Shown in pieces: positions 8,957 to 17,745 of a stretch of DNA of 47,674 bases (position 1 is the first letter of the stretch; each line of letters opens with the position of its first letter). Origin of the DNA: Actinomycetaceae bacterium (GTDB lineage: Bacteria; Actinomycetota; Actinomycetes; Actinomycetales; Actinomycetaceae); contig SUUB01000001.1 in the NCBI GenBank assembly GCA_015062745.1, forward strand, positions 112,121 to 159,794. Reading direction: 5' to 3'. A program made the translations under genes and the position numbers. The notes under the pieces were generated by a model. That model had not been told where the DNA came from and ran no database searches. It was given only the letters and a program-made list of their open reading frames with translations.

Positions 8957-9391
8957 CTAACGCAGATAATCGATGTCTTCGGGCGCCCGCCCCAAGGCGG
9001 AGGCCAATTGTTCGGTGATCACGTCGTGCAGGAATAGACGCGGGTGAGGAGAGCGCGACGCCGCCGCAAGCATGGGAAGCCGGTAAAACACGATTCGCCC
9101 GGTGATGCGGGCAGGCCGTTCAAAGGGCAGGTAGCGTGCCAGCGGAACTCCGTGTTCCCAGGGCGCCGGATCCGCCTCCGGTACATCAAGCACTCCGAAG
9201 TCCGTGTGGTCCATGTCGGAGCCGAGAAAACGGCGATAGGTCGCCAAGTCAAAGGCAATAAAGTCATCGAACCTATCGGCTCGTGTACGCCACGCGGGTG
9301 CTTCGGGCGGCAGTACCGGGCCGCGCAGGCCACGCCCGTGGCGGTCGCGCCGTCGTGCGTGGGAGCGCTGCGGGATAATACTGCGAGGCAT
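8957..9391 (-). CDS. Zincin-like metallopeptidase family protein (Rv3259-like)
   Basis: The 144-residue protein has the family features LRGPVLPPEAPAWRTRADRF near the start, RIVFYRLPML in the middle and LFLHDVITEQLASALG near the end. In classical minimal zincins the last segment carries HExxH. Here it reads HDVITEQ, lacking both the Glu next to the His and the second His, and the mycobacterial relative as I recall it also lacks the second His, so activity is uncertain. A TAAAGT hexamer ends 6 nt before the ATG, so the message may be leaderless. The DUF3499 gene diverges 69 bp away, the same pairing as Rv3258c/Rv3259 in Mycobacterium. Confidence 0.75.
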   Translation of the reverse strand: MPRSIIPQRSHARRRDRHGRGLRGPVLPPEAPAWRTRADRFDDFIAFDLATYRRFLGSDMDHTDFGVLDVPEADPAPWEHGVPLARYLPFERPARITGRIVFYRLPMLAAASRSPHPRLFLHDVITEQLASALGRAPEDIDYLR

Positions 9392-9447
9392 GCCCCAACT
9401 TTAGCGTGACGACAGCGCGGTAGTGGGACACGAAGCGCCAACGGTGG

Positions 9448-9453
9448 TACCTT
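9448..9453 (+). promoter_or_regulatory. -10 element for a leaderless DUF3499 message
   Basis: TACCTT (TAnnnT pattern) ends 7 nt before the GTG at 9461 and no Shine-Dalgarno is present, so transcription probably begins at or near the start codon. The opposite gene has TAAAGT at 9398-9403 on the minus strand, 6 nt before its ATG. Confidence 0.5.
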
Positions 9454-9460
9454 ATGTGCC

Positions 9461-9868
9461 GTGAGTCATGTGCGTCAGTGTTCCCGTCAAAACTGTTATG
9501 AACCGGCAGTGGCAACGATGACCTACGGTTACGACGACGCAACCGCCGTTATCGGGCCGCTTTCGCCGGTCGCCGAGCCGGGTGCCTTCGACCTGTGCGC
9601 GGATCACGCGCTGTCGGTAACCGTCCCACGCGGCTGGACGATGGTGCGTCTGATGACCGAGTTCGAACCGGCGCCGCCCTCTGACTCTGATCTGATGGCC
9701 TTGGCGGACGCTATTCGGGAGACGTCGCGCCGTGAGGTGCCGCCGCCGGTGCGCGCCCGGCGTGAGGTGAGTAGACCGGCGGATATCTCCGCCGATCCAG
9801 CACCACGGGCGCGTTTGAGCCTAGTGCCGGAGGCGGACTCGGCCGACGAAGCCGAACAGCAGGGTTAG
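9461..9868 (+). CDS. DUF3499 family protein
   Basis: This is a small actinobacterial protein of unknown function, 135 residues. The conserved N-terminal part has CSRQNCYEPAVATMTYGYDD, then AVIGPLSPVAEPGAFDLCADH and VPRGWTMVRL. C7, C12, C46 and H49 could bind a zinc ion (inference from spacing). The C-terminal 45 residues are charged and probably disordered. The GTG at 9461 is used; an ATG two codons later is also in reach, but both give the same protein core. It is the counterpart of Rv3258c. A 96-bp gap with no clear terminator separates it from mtrA. Confidence 0.85.
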   Translation: MSHVRQCSRQNCYEPAVATMTYGYDDATAVIGPLSPVAEPGAFDLCADHALSVTVPRGWTMVRLMTEFEPAPPSDSDLMALADAIRETSRREVPPPVRARREVSRPADISADPAPRARLSLVPEADSADEAEQQG

Positions 9869-9964
9869 TCACCGCCGCCTGTGCAATGCAGTTTCGGCTG
9901 CTGGCAGTCCGAATCGCGGCTTATGAATCCCCAATTTGTCGGCGCGGCATGAGAACATACTCCT

Positions 9965-10648
9965 ATGAGCACTCGCATTCTCGTCGTGGATGACGATCCC
10001 GGCATTTCCGAGATGGTGGCCATCCTCCTCGAATCGGAGGGATATGACGTCACGGTGTGCGCGAACGGGCTACAGGTTCTGCCACTGTTCCGCGCCGAAC
10101 GTCCCGACCTTGTGCTTTTGGACGTCATGCTGCCCGGCTTGGACGGTGTCGCGGTATGCGCTCAGCTCCGGGAAGAATCCGACGTGCCAATCATCATGAT
10201 GAGTGCACGGACGGACTCGGTTGACGTGATTGCCGGATTGGAAGCCGGTGCTGATGACTACGTCACCAAGCCTTTCGAGAACTCGGTTCTCCTCGCGCGG
10301 GTGAAGGTGCGGTTACGGCGGCAGGAACCTGAGGCGGAGACGCTACGGATTGCAGATCTCACGGTGGATCTGCGGGGGCATCAAGTCCTGCGCGAGGGCA
10401 AGGATTTGCACCTGACTCCGCTGGAATTTGATTTGCTTGCCGTGCTGGCGCGGAAGCCCTGGCAGGTGTTCTCCCGCGAAGAACTGCTGGAACAGGTGTG
10501 GGGGTACCGGCACTCTTCGGCGGATACGCGCCTCGTTAACGTTCATATTCAGCGCTTGCGTGCGAAGGTGGAGAAAGACCCGGATCACCCTGAAGTCGTC
10601 TTGACCGTGCGCGGAGTCGGTTACCGTGCGGGGGCCGTTCAGGAGTGA
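9965..10648 (+). CDS. mtrA: DNA-binding response regulator MtrA
   Basis: It is an OmpR/PhoB-type regulator and partner of the kinase MtrB; in actinobacteria the pair controls cell division, peptidoglycan remodelling and osmotic response. The 227-residue protein has a receiver domain at 1-120 with acidic residues D9-D11, phosphoacceptor D53 in LLDVMLPGLDG, and the switch Lys in DDYVTKPFENSVL. A winged-helix domain runs from about 130 to 225, with DLHLTPLEFDLLAVLARKP and the recognition region RLVNVHIQRLRAKVE. The stop overlaps the mtrB start by four bases (GTGA). A CATACT hexamer lies only 3 nt before the ATG, and no strong ribosome site is seen. Confidence 0.96.
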   Translation: MSTRILVVDDDPGISEMVAILLESEGYDVTVCANGLQVLPLFRAERPDLVLLDVMLPGLDGVAVCAQLREESDVPIIMMSARTDSVDVIAGLEAGADDYVTKPFENSVLLARVKVRLRRQEPEAETLRIADLTVDLRGHQVLREGKDLHLTPLEFDLLAVLARKPWQVFSREELLEQVWGYRHSSADTRLVNVHIQRLRAKVEKDPDHPEVVLTVRGVGYRAGAVQE

Positions 10649-12588
10649 GTCCGCGCCGGTCCGCGCCGTATACGCCCCACCAACGGCGGAGCTTCGTTGA
10701 GGGGCTACGCACCCGCATCGTCGCACTTGGCTCATGGTGGATGTCCTCGGTGACGGTACGAGTCGTCTCTTTGGTGATGCTGGCGGGGATCGTTTCGATG
10801 GTCGTGGCGGGCAGCGTCATCGTCAGTCAGGTGCGCAGTCAACTTTTCGACCGCGCGGTAACCTCTGCCGTGGATCAGTTCGAGGCGGCGCGGGCAAGCG
10901 CGCAATCGACTTTCGGCACCACCGTGCGCACAGCCGGGCAGATTCAGCAGGCTGCCAATGAGCTTATTATCTCCCAGTATGACCCGGTGCGTTCGATCGT
11001 CGGCGCCGCGCTGCTGCGGACGCCGAACCAGGATGAGACTTCCTTCCAGATCGCCGAACCCTCCACGCAATCATCAACGCAGATCATCACGCTGATCAGT
11101 GACGAGATGCGGCAGGCGGTACCGGGATCCACGGGAGTGCTCTGGCAATCCGTCGCGCTGCCCAACGATAACGGTTCCACGAGTCCGGGCATCGTTGCGG
11201 GAGCGTCCCTCGAGCTTCCCGGCGCCGGGCAGTACGAGTTTTACGTGGCCTATTCCCTGGAGAACCAGGAAGAAACGGTACGGCTGGTCACCGGCATTCT
11301 GATGGCCGGTGCGCTGGTGCTTGTTCTCCTTCTGGCGCTGATCACCTGGCTGGTGGTTGGACTTGTTTTGCACCCGGTACGTGAAGCCTCTCAGAATGCG
11401 CGCAAGCTTGCTGACGGTGCCTTCGATGCGCGCATGCGCGTGCACGGTGAGGACGAGCTGGCGCAATTGGCGCGCTCCTTCAACCAGATGGCGCAGTCGA
11501 TTTCGGATCAGTTCACACGCCTGGAAAGGATGTCGAAGGTACAGCAGGACTTCGTATCTGCGGTTTCCCACGAGCTACGCTCTCCGGTGACCACCATCCG
11601 CATGGCCGGACAACTGATCTACGACAAGCGTGACGAACTGCCGGCCGCGTTGCGCCGCAGCGCCGAGCTTCAGCACGATCAATTGATCAACCTGGACACC
11701 ATGCTCTCGGACCTACTGGAGATCTCTCGTTTCGATGCCGGTGCCATGACTCTGGCCACGGAACCCTCCGATCTGGCTGATATCGTGCGGCGTACGATTC
11801 GCGCGCAGCTGCCGTTGGCGCAGTCCAATGGTGTCGCGGTATACATGCAGACGCAGGGAGACACCACGGCGCAGATAGAGCCGCGTCGTATCGAACGGAT
11901 TGTTCGCAATCTGGTGGTTAACGCCCTGGAGCATGCTGAATCCCGGCCGGTGCGCATCCGCGTGGTAGGGGGGCCGACGGCCGTCGCAGTTGAAGTGTCG
12001 GACAACGGTATCGGCCTGACCGACGAGCAGGTAGCGCATGTCTTCGACCGCTTCTGGCGTGCGGATACCGCACGGGTCCGCAAGTCGGGCGGAACCGGTC
12101 TCGGGCTGACGATTGCACGTGAGGACGCACTGCTGCACGGTGGTCGCCTGCAGTGTGCGGGTGAACTGGGCCTTGGTGCAACCTTCCTACTCGCTGTTCC
12201 CCGCGAGGTGGGGCAGACGTGGACCAGCCCGCTCCCGCTGCGCGTGGCGGCGGCGGAGGAGTCGTGGAATGATGACTCACTGTGGGAACGCATCGGCGAC
12301 GACGACGGAACCGCGCGTGGAGCAGAGGAGGGGGCACCGCCCCTGACCCCGGAAATCGGACGCGTGAAACGTGAACTCTCCGAGACGGGCTCGATACGCG
12401 TCGCCTCTCGTGAGGCGCAGCGTCCGAGCCCCGATGCAATGTCGGCGCCTGAGGCTGCTGGCGGAGAAACGAGGGATGCGCTGCCGACCGCGGGGGCAGA
12501 TCCACGTCTCGGGCCGCATCCGTCGCATGTTGCACGCGAAGTAGAGACGCCGGAACCGAAGGCCCCGGAGACGGGAGGTAAGGCATAA
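10645..12588 (+). CDS. mtrB: Sensor histidine kinase MtrB
   Basis: It is the membrane kinase that phosphorylates MtrA. The 647-residue protein has membrane helices at about 38-60 and 208-235 flanking an extracytoplasmic sensor of about 145 residues. A HAMP linker follows (LHPVREASQNARKLADGAFD onward). The phosphoacceptor is H309 in AVSHELRSPVTTI. The ATP-binding part has NALEHAES (N box), DNGIGLTDEQ (G1), FDRFWRAD (F box) and GGTGLGLTIA (G2). About 130 residues after the kinase domain are charged, proline-rich and probably disordered. The GTG start overlaps the mtrA stop, and its TAA overlaps the lpqB ATG, so the three genes form one operon. Confidence 0.95.
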   Translation: MSPRRSAPYTPHQRRSFVEGLRTRIVALGSWWMSSVTVRVVSLVMLAGIVSMVVAGSVIVSQVRSQLFDRAVTSAVDQFEAARASAQSTFGTTVRTAGQIQQAANELIISQYDPVRSIVGAALLRTPNQDETSFQIAEPSTQSSTQIITLISDEMRQAVPGSTGVLWQSVALPNDNGSTSPGIVAGASLELPGAGQYEFYVAYSLENQEETVRLVTGILMAGALVLVLLLALITWLVVGLVLHPVREASQNARKLADGAFDARMRVHGEDELAQLARSFNQMAQSISDQFTRLERMSKVQQDFVSAVSHELRSPVTTIRMAGQLIYDKRDELPAALRRSAELQHDQLINLDTMLSDLLEISRFDAGAMTLATEPSDLADIVRRTIRAQLPLAQSNGVAVYMQTQGDTTAQIEPRRIERIVRNLVVNALEHAESRPVRIRVVGGPTAVAVEVSDNGIGLTDEQVAHVFDRFWRADTARVRKSGGTGLGLTIAREDALLHGGRLQCAGELGLGATFLLAVPREVGQTWTSPLPLRVAAAEESWNDDSLWERIGDDDGTARGAEEGAPPLTPEIGRVKRELSETGSIRVASREAQRPSPDAMSAPEAAGGETRDALPTAGADPRLGPHPSHVAREVETPEPKAPETGGKA

Positions 12589-14270
12589 TGCGTTCGCGAG
12601 TTCTTGCGCTATTGGCCACCTGTGCGCTGATCCTGGCGGGCTGCTCGTCACTGCCGCGCGCCGGTGAAGTACATGAAGTCAACCCATCCCCGACCGAAGC
12701 GGGGGATATCGGGCTTACGGCCCAGCCGCCGGGGGAGGGAGACGAACCGGAGAAGATTGTCAGCGGCTTCCTCGTTGCCAGTAGGGCGGGACTCGATGAC
12801 GACTTCGTCGTCGCCCGGCAGTATCTGATGGATAGCGCCGCCTCGGAATGGAACCCTCTGGCGCAGGTGAGAGTGTATTCGGACAGCCAGAATACGCAGA
12901 TCTCCACCATTGACAGCGGCGCGATACGGGTCACGGTGGGATCGCTTGGTTCACTGTCCGGTTCCGGCGTCTACACGGAATCGGCGAACGATGCCGTGAT
13001 AACCACCGACTTCTCGCTGGCGAAGAACGCCGACGGCCAGTGGCGCATTGTCTCTCTGGAAGACGGTATCCTGCTCTCAGAGCACCTTTTCGACCAGCTC
13101 TACGTCAAGTCGCCGCTCTACTTTCTTTCTACGGATTCGAGCGCGCTCGTCGCGGATCTGCGGTGGTATCCGCGTAAGACCTTTGCCACCAACGCGGTGG
13201 ATGGTCTGCTTGCCGGCCCCTCGCAGTGGCTTGCTGGAGGTGTGCACACTGCCTTTCCCAGCGGTACATCGAGGGCAATGGCCGTCGACGTCAATAATGG
13301 AGTTGCCACGGTTGATCTCTCCACCGAGGTGCTTGCCGCCAGTGATGCCGAGCAGACACTGCTCGCAACCCAGCTTCAGCGTACGTTGACTGCTTCGACG
13401 GATATTCAGAGCGTGCAGATCACAGTGGCCGGTGCGCCGCTCGGCGCGGATGCAAACGCCGATCTTTCCGCGTATCCGTTCGGTTCCTTCAGCCTTTCGG
13501 TCCTCGCCGACGGCTTGCCCGCCCAGGTCTCCGGCGGTAGCGCAGTTCCCGCTATCGACAATCCGGCGCTGCAGGAAGCCGATCTCAGCGATCTGGCGGT
13601 TGGCTACGACGCCGACCAGACGCAATACGCCGCGTTGGCCAATGGGGGGAAGGACCTCATGTGGATCGACACGCGTGGTGCTTTCGCTTATTCGCTCTAT
13701 TCCGGGGAACTGCTTATCAGGCCGTCGTTCGATTCCTTCGGTTGGGTGTGGACGGGGGAGACGGCGAACAGTGGCACCTTGGTCGCACTGGAGAACGACG
13801 GCACCGTGGCGCAGCTGCAGGCCGGATGGCTTGACGGGGTCAATGTGCGTGATATCGCGGTTTCACGCGAGGGGACGCGCATCGTCGTCGTGTGCGATGT
13901 GGGCGGGGAAGCAATGATCTATGTCGCATCAATCACTCGCGATAACCAAGGTGTGCCGGCGGCGTTGGGCGATCCTGTGACCGTGGGCCAGCGGCTGGCC
14001 GACGTCACGGAACTGGCGTGGATGGGGCCCGTTACTCTCGTTGTTTTGGGCAAAACGGCTGCAGGTTCGGAGACCAGCCTGTATTCGGTGGAGATCGGCG
14101 GACCGATGAGCCGTATCGCCGCACCGTACACCGGCACCATTCGATTGACGGCGGGCCGCGATGAATCGTCAATCACCGTTCTGACCGACAAGGGTAATGC
14201 GTACGGGTATGACGGCGGTAGCTGGCGCTCGATTGCTACCGAGGTGTCCGCGGTGGCGTACCCCGGCTAA
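12588..14270 (+). CDS. lpqB: Lipoprotein LpqB, modulator of the MtrAB system
   Basis: It is an envelope lipoprotein that interacts with the sensor domain of MtrB in mycobacteria. The 560-residue protein begins with a lipoprotein signal peptide; the lipobox LAGC places the modified cysteine at C19. A GerMN-like domain covers about residues 190-300 (WYPRKTFATNAVDGLLAGPS, then VATVDLS). The C-terminal half fits the LpqB beta-propeller, with blades marked by phrases such as DIAVSREGTRIVVV and ELAWMGPVTLVVLG. The ATG overlaps the mtrB stop (TAATG). No separate promoter is evident. Confidence 0.94.
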   Translation: MRSRVLALLATCALILAGCSSLPRAGEVHEVNPSPTEAGDIGLTAQPPGEGDEPEKIVSGFLVASRAGLDDDFVVARQYLMDSAASEWNPLAQVRVYSDSQNTQISTIDSGAIRVTVGSLGSLSGSGVYTESANDAVITTDFSLAKNADGQWRIVSLEDGILLSEHLFDQLYVKSPLYFLSTDSSALVADLRWYPRKTFATNAVDGLLAGPSQWLAGGVHTAFPSGTSRAMAVDVNNGVATVDLSTEVLAASDAEQTLLATQLQRTLTASTDIQSVQITVAGAPLGADANADLSAYPFGSFSLSVLADGLPAQVSGGSAVPAIDNPALQEADLSDLAVGYDADQTQYAALANGGKDLMWIDTRGAFAYSLYSGELLIRPSFDSFGWVWTGETANSGTLVALENDGTVAQLQAGWLDGVNVRDIAVSREGTRIVVVCDVGGEAMIYVASITRDNQGVPAALGDPVTVGQRLADVTELAWMGPVTLVVLGKTAAGSETSLYSVEIGGPMSRIAAPYTGTIRLTAGRDESSITVLTDKGNAYGYDGGSWRSIATEVSAVAYPG

Positions 14271-14345
14271 CGAGGCTGTGGACGGGGCTCGCCCAGGAAA
14301 CACCACTCACAGGCTCGGGCGTATTGCGGCTAACAGGGCTGTGGA
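14265..14345. repeat. Pair of 18-bp direct repeats, 63 bp apart, between lpqB and comF
   Basis: GGCTAACGAGGCTGTGGA (14265-14282) and GGCTAACAGGGCTGTGGA (14328-14345) differ at two adjacent bases. The first copy spans the lpqB stop codon and the second lies 43 bp before the comF start. Their role is unknown; duplication of the lpqB end or paired protein sites are both possible. Confidence 0.7.
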
Positions 14346-14387
14346 TTTCCGGCGCACCTGGCCCGGTGTTCGTGCGACGCTCTGCAC

Positions 14388-15302
14388 ATGGACATCACAC
14401 GTATTCCCCTCTCCCGAGCGGCGGCGGGGGTCCTCCGGGTCTTCGCGGATCTCGGGGATCTCATCTTTCCTCGTTCCTGTGCGGGATGCGGGGCGTGGGA
14501 TACCGTGCTGTGTGCGGCGTGTGCGCGGGCACTATGCGGGCAATGGCAGGATGTTGCCGCTCGGGCTCCCTATCTTCAGTACATCAGACCGGCCGACTGC
14601 GCGGTGCACGGTCTCGTGCGGCCCGGAGATCCCGTGCCGTTGTTTGCGGTGTGGAGCCTGGGGGAGTACGCGGGCACGCGGCGCCGGGTGATTATCAGGT
14701 GGAAGAACGCGATTAATCGGGAGCTGACGCGCACCGTTGCTGGTATTGTCCGGCGCCGTACGTTCGAGCTGGCGCCGATGATCGCGGATAATGTCACGGC
14801 CATCGATGTGGTGCTGGCGCCCTCGCGGCCGCGCCGAAAACGCGATGGTCTTTTCGTGGCCGGGCATATGGCTGCCGCAGTCGCTTCCGGGTTGCGTGAT
14901 GTAGGTATTGACGCCCGCCTATGCGATGTTCTGGATGCCGGTCGACGGCGCGGGGACGGGCTACTGACCGGGAGACGGCAGAAGACGCGCGGTATCGGCA
15001 TCGGGCGCGGCGGTCTGCGAGGTGTACCGGTGCTGCTTGTCGACGACGTGGTCACCACCGGGGCGACTCTTGCCGGATGCTGGGAGGCGCTGCGGCATAT
15101 GCGGGACGGCATCGGCTACGGCGAGGCCTACGCGCCGCGGTGCGGCGGGGAAAGTGGTAATGAGCGGGCACTCGCCCGGTGCAGAGACGTCGATGTCATC
15201 GGGGCGATAGTCCTAGCAGCCGCTTCGGATCCGCGGGGCCGTGGCGAAGGTGATTCGGTGCTGCGCGCGCCAAGGGCTGCGTATACCGGCGGCGTGCCCT
15301 AA
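14388..15302 (+). CDS. comF: ComF-family phosphoribosyltransferase-like protein
   Basis: The 304-residue protein has an N-terminal zinc ribbon with C31, C34, C42 and C45 (CAGCGAWDTVLCAAC) and a type I phosphoribosyltransferase domain. The PRPP-binding loop VLLVDDVVTTGAT lies at 215-227. ComF helps DNA uptake in transformable Bacillus and Haemophilus, but in most actinobacteria its role is untested. Its place after lpqB matches Rv3242c. The C-terminal tail of about 50 residues is longer than usual. A GACGCT hexamer ends 6 nt before the ATG, so a leaderless start is possible; no ribosome site is visible. Longer in-frame starts upstream are not supported. Confidence 0.88.
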   Translation: MDITRIPLSRAAAGVLRVFADLGDLIFPRSCAGCGAWDTVLCAACARALCGQWQDVAARAPYLQYIRPADCAVHGLVRPGDPVPLFAVWSLGEYAGTRRRVIIRWKNAINRELTRTVAGIVRRRTFELAPMIADNVTAIDVVLAPSRPRRKRDGLFVAGHMAAAVASGLRDVGIDARLCDVLDAGRRRGDGLLTGRRQKTRGIGIGRGGLRGVPVLLVDDVVTTGATLAGCWEALRHMRDGIGYGEAYAPRCGGESGNERALARCRDVDVIGAIVLAAASDPRGRGEGDSVLRAPRAAYTGGVP

Positions 15303-15354
15303 GATATGAGCAGGAACACATATCGGTCCTTCTAGCAGGGACGATGTAGCTCAT

Positions 15355-15419
15355 AAGGAGGTGGTTTATGACGTAGGTGGCACTCGAATCAACGTATGTG
15401 ACAGTCACCATTTACCACC
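15355..15419 (+). promoter_or_regulatory. hpf leader with strong Shine-Dalgarno and two-codon ORF
   Basis: AAGGAGGTGG at 15355-15364 is close to the full anti-Shine-Dalgarno complement. With 6-nt spacing it leads to ATG-ACG-TAG at 15368-15376, a peptide of two residues. A start-stop ATG-TGA follows at 15396-15401. GGTGGT at 15360-15365 could pair with ACCACC at 15414-15419 and hide the site. The hpf start itself is 57 nt further on with its own GGAGGG. A regulatory role is inferred, not shown. Confidence 0.45.
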
Positions 15420-15432
15420 CGAGGAGGGCATC

Positions 15433-16074
15433 GTGGAAATCATTGTCAAGGGTCGAAACGCCGAAGTATCCGACCGGTTCCGCGTGCATGTTGAAGAAAA
15501 GCTTCAGAAAGTAGAGCAACTCGCCCCTCGCGCGCAGCGAGTCGAGGTAGAGGTTACCCATGAGCCGAACCCGGCTCAGGCGGAAACATCTGAGCGTATT
15601 GAGATTACCGTTAGAGACAAAGGGCCGGTGATTCGCGCGGAGGCCTCCGCCTCCGACCGCTACGGCGCCCTGGATCTAGCAATTGGCAAGTTACTGGAGC
15701 GCTTGCGCCGTGCACGGGATCGCCGTAAGGATCATCGTCGCCGCGCGGAGGTTAAGCAGCCTCTGACGCTGACCCCCGATGATGTCAACGTCAAGACGCC
15801 CGAAGAAGTAGAACCGGAAGCGGCCACCGAACTGGCGGTGCCCACGACTCCTGGCGAGGCAATTGAGACGCAGCTGGGTGACTCTCCCGTCGTCGTACGC
15901 CAGAAACTGTACGAGGCGACTCCTATGTCCGTGGATCAAGCACTCTACGAGATGGAGCTCGTCGGCCATCCCTTCTACCTTTTCATTGATGAAGAGACCC
16001 GGCAGCCCTGCGCCGTCTACCACCGCCATGGCTGGACCTACGGTGTGATTCGGCTGGATACGCGGACGAACTGA
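15433..16074 (+). CDS. hpf: Long-form ribosome hibernation promoting factor
   Basis: It binds the 30S decoding centre and makes 70S ribosomes dimerise into inactive 100S particles in stationary phase. The GTG at 15433 is preceded by GAGGAGGG and starts exactly at the conserved EIIVKGRNAEVSDRFR, giving 213 residues. Residues 1-100 are the RaiA/YfiA-type binding domain with a basic RRARDRRKDHRRR stretch. A linker of about 50 residues leads to the dimerisation domain near 155-213 (VVVRQKLYEATPMSVDQALY, then GHPFYLFIDEET). The place after comF matches Rv3241c, but no secA follows. The gene ends in a strong hairpin. Confidence 0.94.
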   Translation: MEIIVKGRNAEVSDRFRVHVEEKLQKVEQLAPRAQRVEVEVTHEPNPAQAETSERIEITVRDKGPVIRAEASASDRYGALDLAIGKLLERLRRARDRRKDHRRRAEVKQPLTLTPDDVNVKTPEEVEPEAATELAVPTTPGEAIETQLGDSPVVVRQKLYEATPMSVDQALYEMELVGHPFYLFIDEETRQPCAVYHRHGWTYGVIRLDTRTN

Positions 16075-16123
16075 TATCGCTTCGCCGGGCCCTCGTGGCT
16101 GCGGTGAGCAGTGAGACCGACGC

Positions 16124-16157
16124 CTGCGGCGGGTGGAGACAATTCCACCCGCCGCAG
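16124..16157 (+). terminator. Hairpin after hpf
   Basis: A perfect 14-bp stem (CTGCGGCGGGTGGA with its complement) encloses a 6-nt loop. No T tract follows, as is common for actinobacterial terminators. Confidence 0.65.
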
Positions 16158-16263
16158 TTGCATCCATCGGCCGCAACGAAAAGACCGTTGTGCACAACAG
16201 CACGTTGGGAGTTACTTTCGGTCACGCTAGGATGGCTAGCGGATTTGTGAGGAAGGGAGCACA

Positions 16264-17646
16264 GTGGCAGATCGCCGTCTCAATGTGGCTGTTGTCGGGG
16301 CCGGACCCGCAGGGATTTACGCCTCGGATATTCTTTCGAAGTCTGATCTCGATGTTTCGATTGACCTTTTCGAGCGACTTCCCGCACCATACGGGCTGGT
16401 GCGCTACGGGGTCGCTCCGGACCATCCGCGCATCAAGGCCATCATTAACGCGCTGTATAACGTCCTGCAGCGTGGCGATATCCGCCTGCACGGCAACGTG
16501 GACATCGGAACGGATGTGACACTCGACGAGCTGCGCGCCTACTACGATGCCGTGATTATCGCGACGGGTGCCAATGCGGATGCGCCACTCGATGTTCCGG
16601 GAGCCGACTTGCCCGAATGCTACGGTGCTGCGGATTTCGTCTCCTGGTATGACGGCCATCCCGACTATCCGCGCACCTGGCCGCTCGAGGCAAAAGAAGT
16701 GGCCGTGATCGGCGTGGGGAACGTCGCATTGGATATCTCGCGCATGCTCGCCAAACATCCCGATGACCTCATGCCGACCGATATTCCGGCGAATGTGGAG
16801 GCTGGACTGCGCGAGTCTCCGATCACCGACGTGCATATCTTCGGACGGCGCGGACCTGCGCAGGTGAAGTTCACCCCCATGGAGCTGCGAGAGCTTGGCA
16901 TGGTCCCCGATGTCGATGTCATCGTCTATCCGGAGGACTTCGAGTATGACGATGGCTCTCAGGCGGCCATCGAGGACTCGAAGATGACCAAGCAAGTCGT
17001 TGATCAACTGACCAACTGGGTCTTCCAGGAACCGGAAGACCTCAAGGCCTCCCGTCGTATCCACATCCACATGCTGCAGCAACCGGTCGCCATTCTCGGT
17101 ACGGACCATGTGGAGGGCGTGCGCATGGAACGCACGGCTCTGCAGGGAGACGGGTCGGTGCGCGGTACCGGCGAATTCATCGATTATCCGGTGCAGGCAG
17201 TCTACCGGGCCATTGGCTATGCTTCTTCTCCGCTGGCTGGCGCGCCCTTCGACCACGTCAGGCATGTCATCCCGAACTCCGGCGGTCGGGTCATCGACGA
17301 CGGCGAGACCGTCACCGGCCTCTACGCCACGGGCTGGGTCAAACGCGGACCGGTCGGGCTCATCGGTTCAACCAAGTCGGACGCGCAGGAAACCATCACG
17401 AATCTGCTTGAGGACGCCGCAGCCGATAGGCTGCATGCCACCGGGCCGGGAACCGGCGCCGAGGGTATGTTCGCGCTGCTCGACGAGCGCGGTGTGCGTT
17501 ACACGTCCTGGCACGGCTGGGAGCTCCTGGAGGCATACGAGAAGTCACTGGGAGCGCCGCAGGGGCGTGAGCGCATCAAGGTCGTTGAGCGCGACACCAT
17601 GACGGCGGTATCGCGCGACGAGGAGCACGACGGAAAGCTGTACTGA
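16264..17646 (+). CDS. fprA: Ferredoxin/adrenodoxin-type NADP+ reductase (FprA family)
   Basis: It is an FAD enzyme moving electrons between NADPH and ferredoxin, related to mitochondrial adrenodoxin reductase and mycobacterial FprA. The 460-residue protein begins with the FAD-binding VAVVGAGPAGIYAS, then APYGLVRYGVAPDHPRIKA, a hallmark of this family. The NADP-binding VIGVGNVALDISRML lies near residue 155, FGRRGPAQVKFT near 195, and GWVKRGPVGLIGSTK near 360 closes the FAD site. The GTG at 16264 has an AGGAAGGGAG site upstream. It is a single gene between the hpf hairpin and convergent yajQ; the gap contains a modest GC-rich inverted repeat. Confidence 0.94.
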   Translation: MADRRLNVAVVGAGPAGIYASDILSKSDLDVSIDLFERLPAPYGLVRYGVAPDHPRIKAIINALYNVLQRGDIRLHGNVDIGTDVTLDELRAYYDAVIIATGANADAPLDVPGADLPECYGAADFVSWYDGHPDYPRTWPLEAKEVAVIGVGNVALDISRMLAKHPDDLMPTDIPANVEAGLRESPITDVHIFGRRGPAQVKFTPMELRELGMVPDVDVIVYPEDFEYDDGSQAAIEDSKMTKQVVDQLTNWVFQEPEDLKASRRIHIHMLQQPVAILGTDHVEGVRMERTALQGDGSVRGTGEFIDYPVQAVYRAIGYASSPLAGAPFDHVRHVIPNSGGRVIDDGETVTGLYATGWVKRGPVGLIGSTKSDAQETITNLLEDAAADRLHATGPGTGAEGMFALLDERGVRYTSWHGWELLEAYEKSLGAPQGRERIKVVERDTMTAVSRDEEHDGKLY

Positions 17647-17745
17647 CAGTTTCAGCACGTACTAACAGTCTTTCGGTAGATCCGGGCCGCCGCCATGCTT
17701 GGACACCTCCAGTTCCGAGCAGCGGCGGTTCCGGCTACCGCTGAC

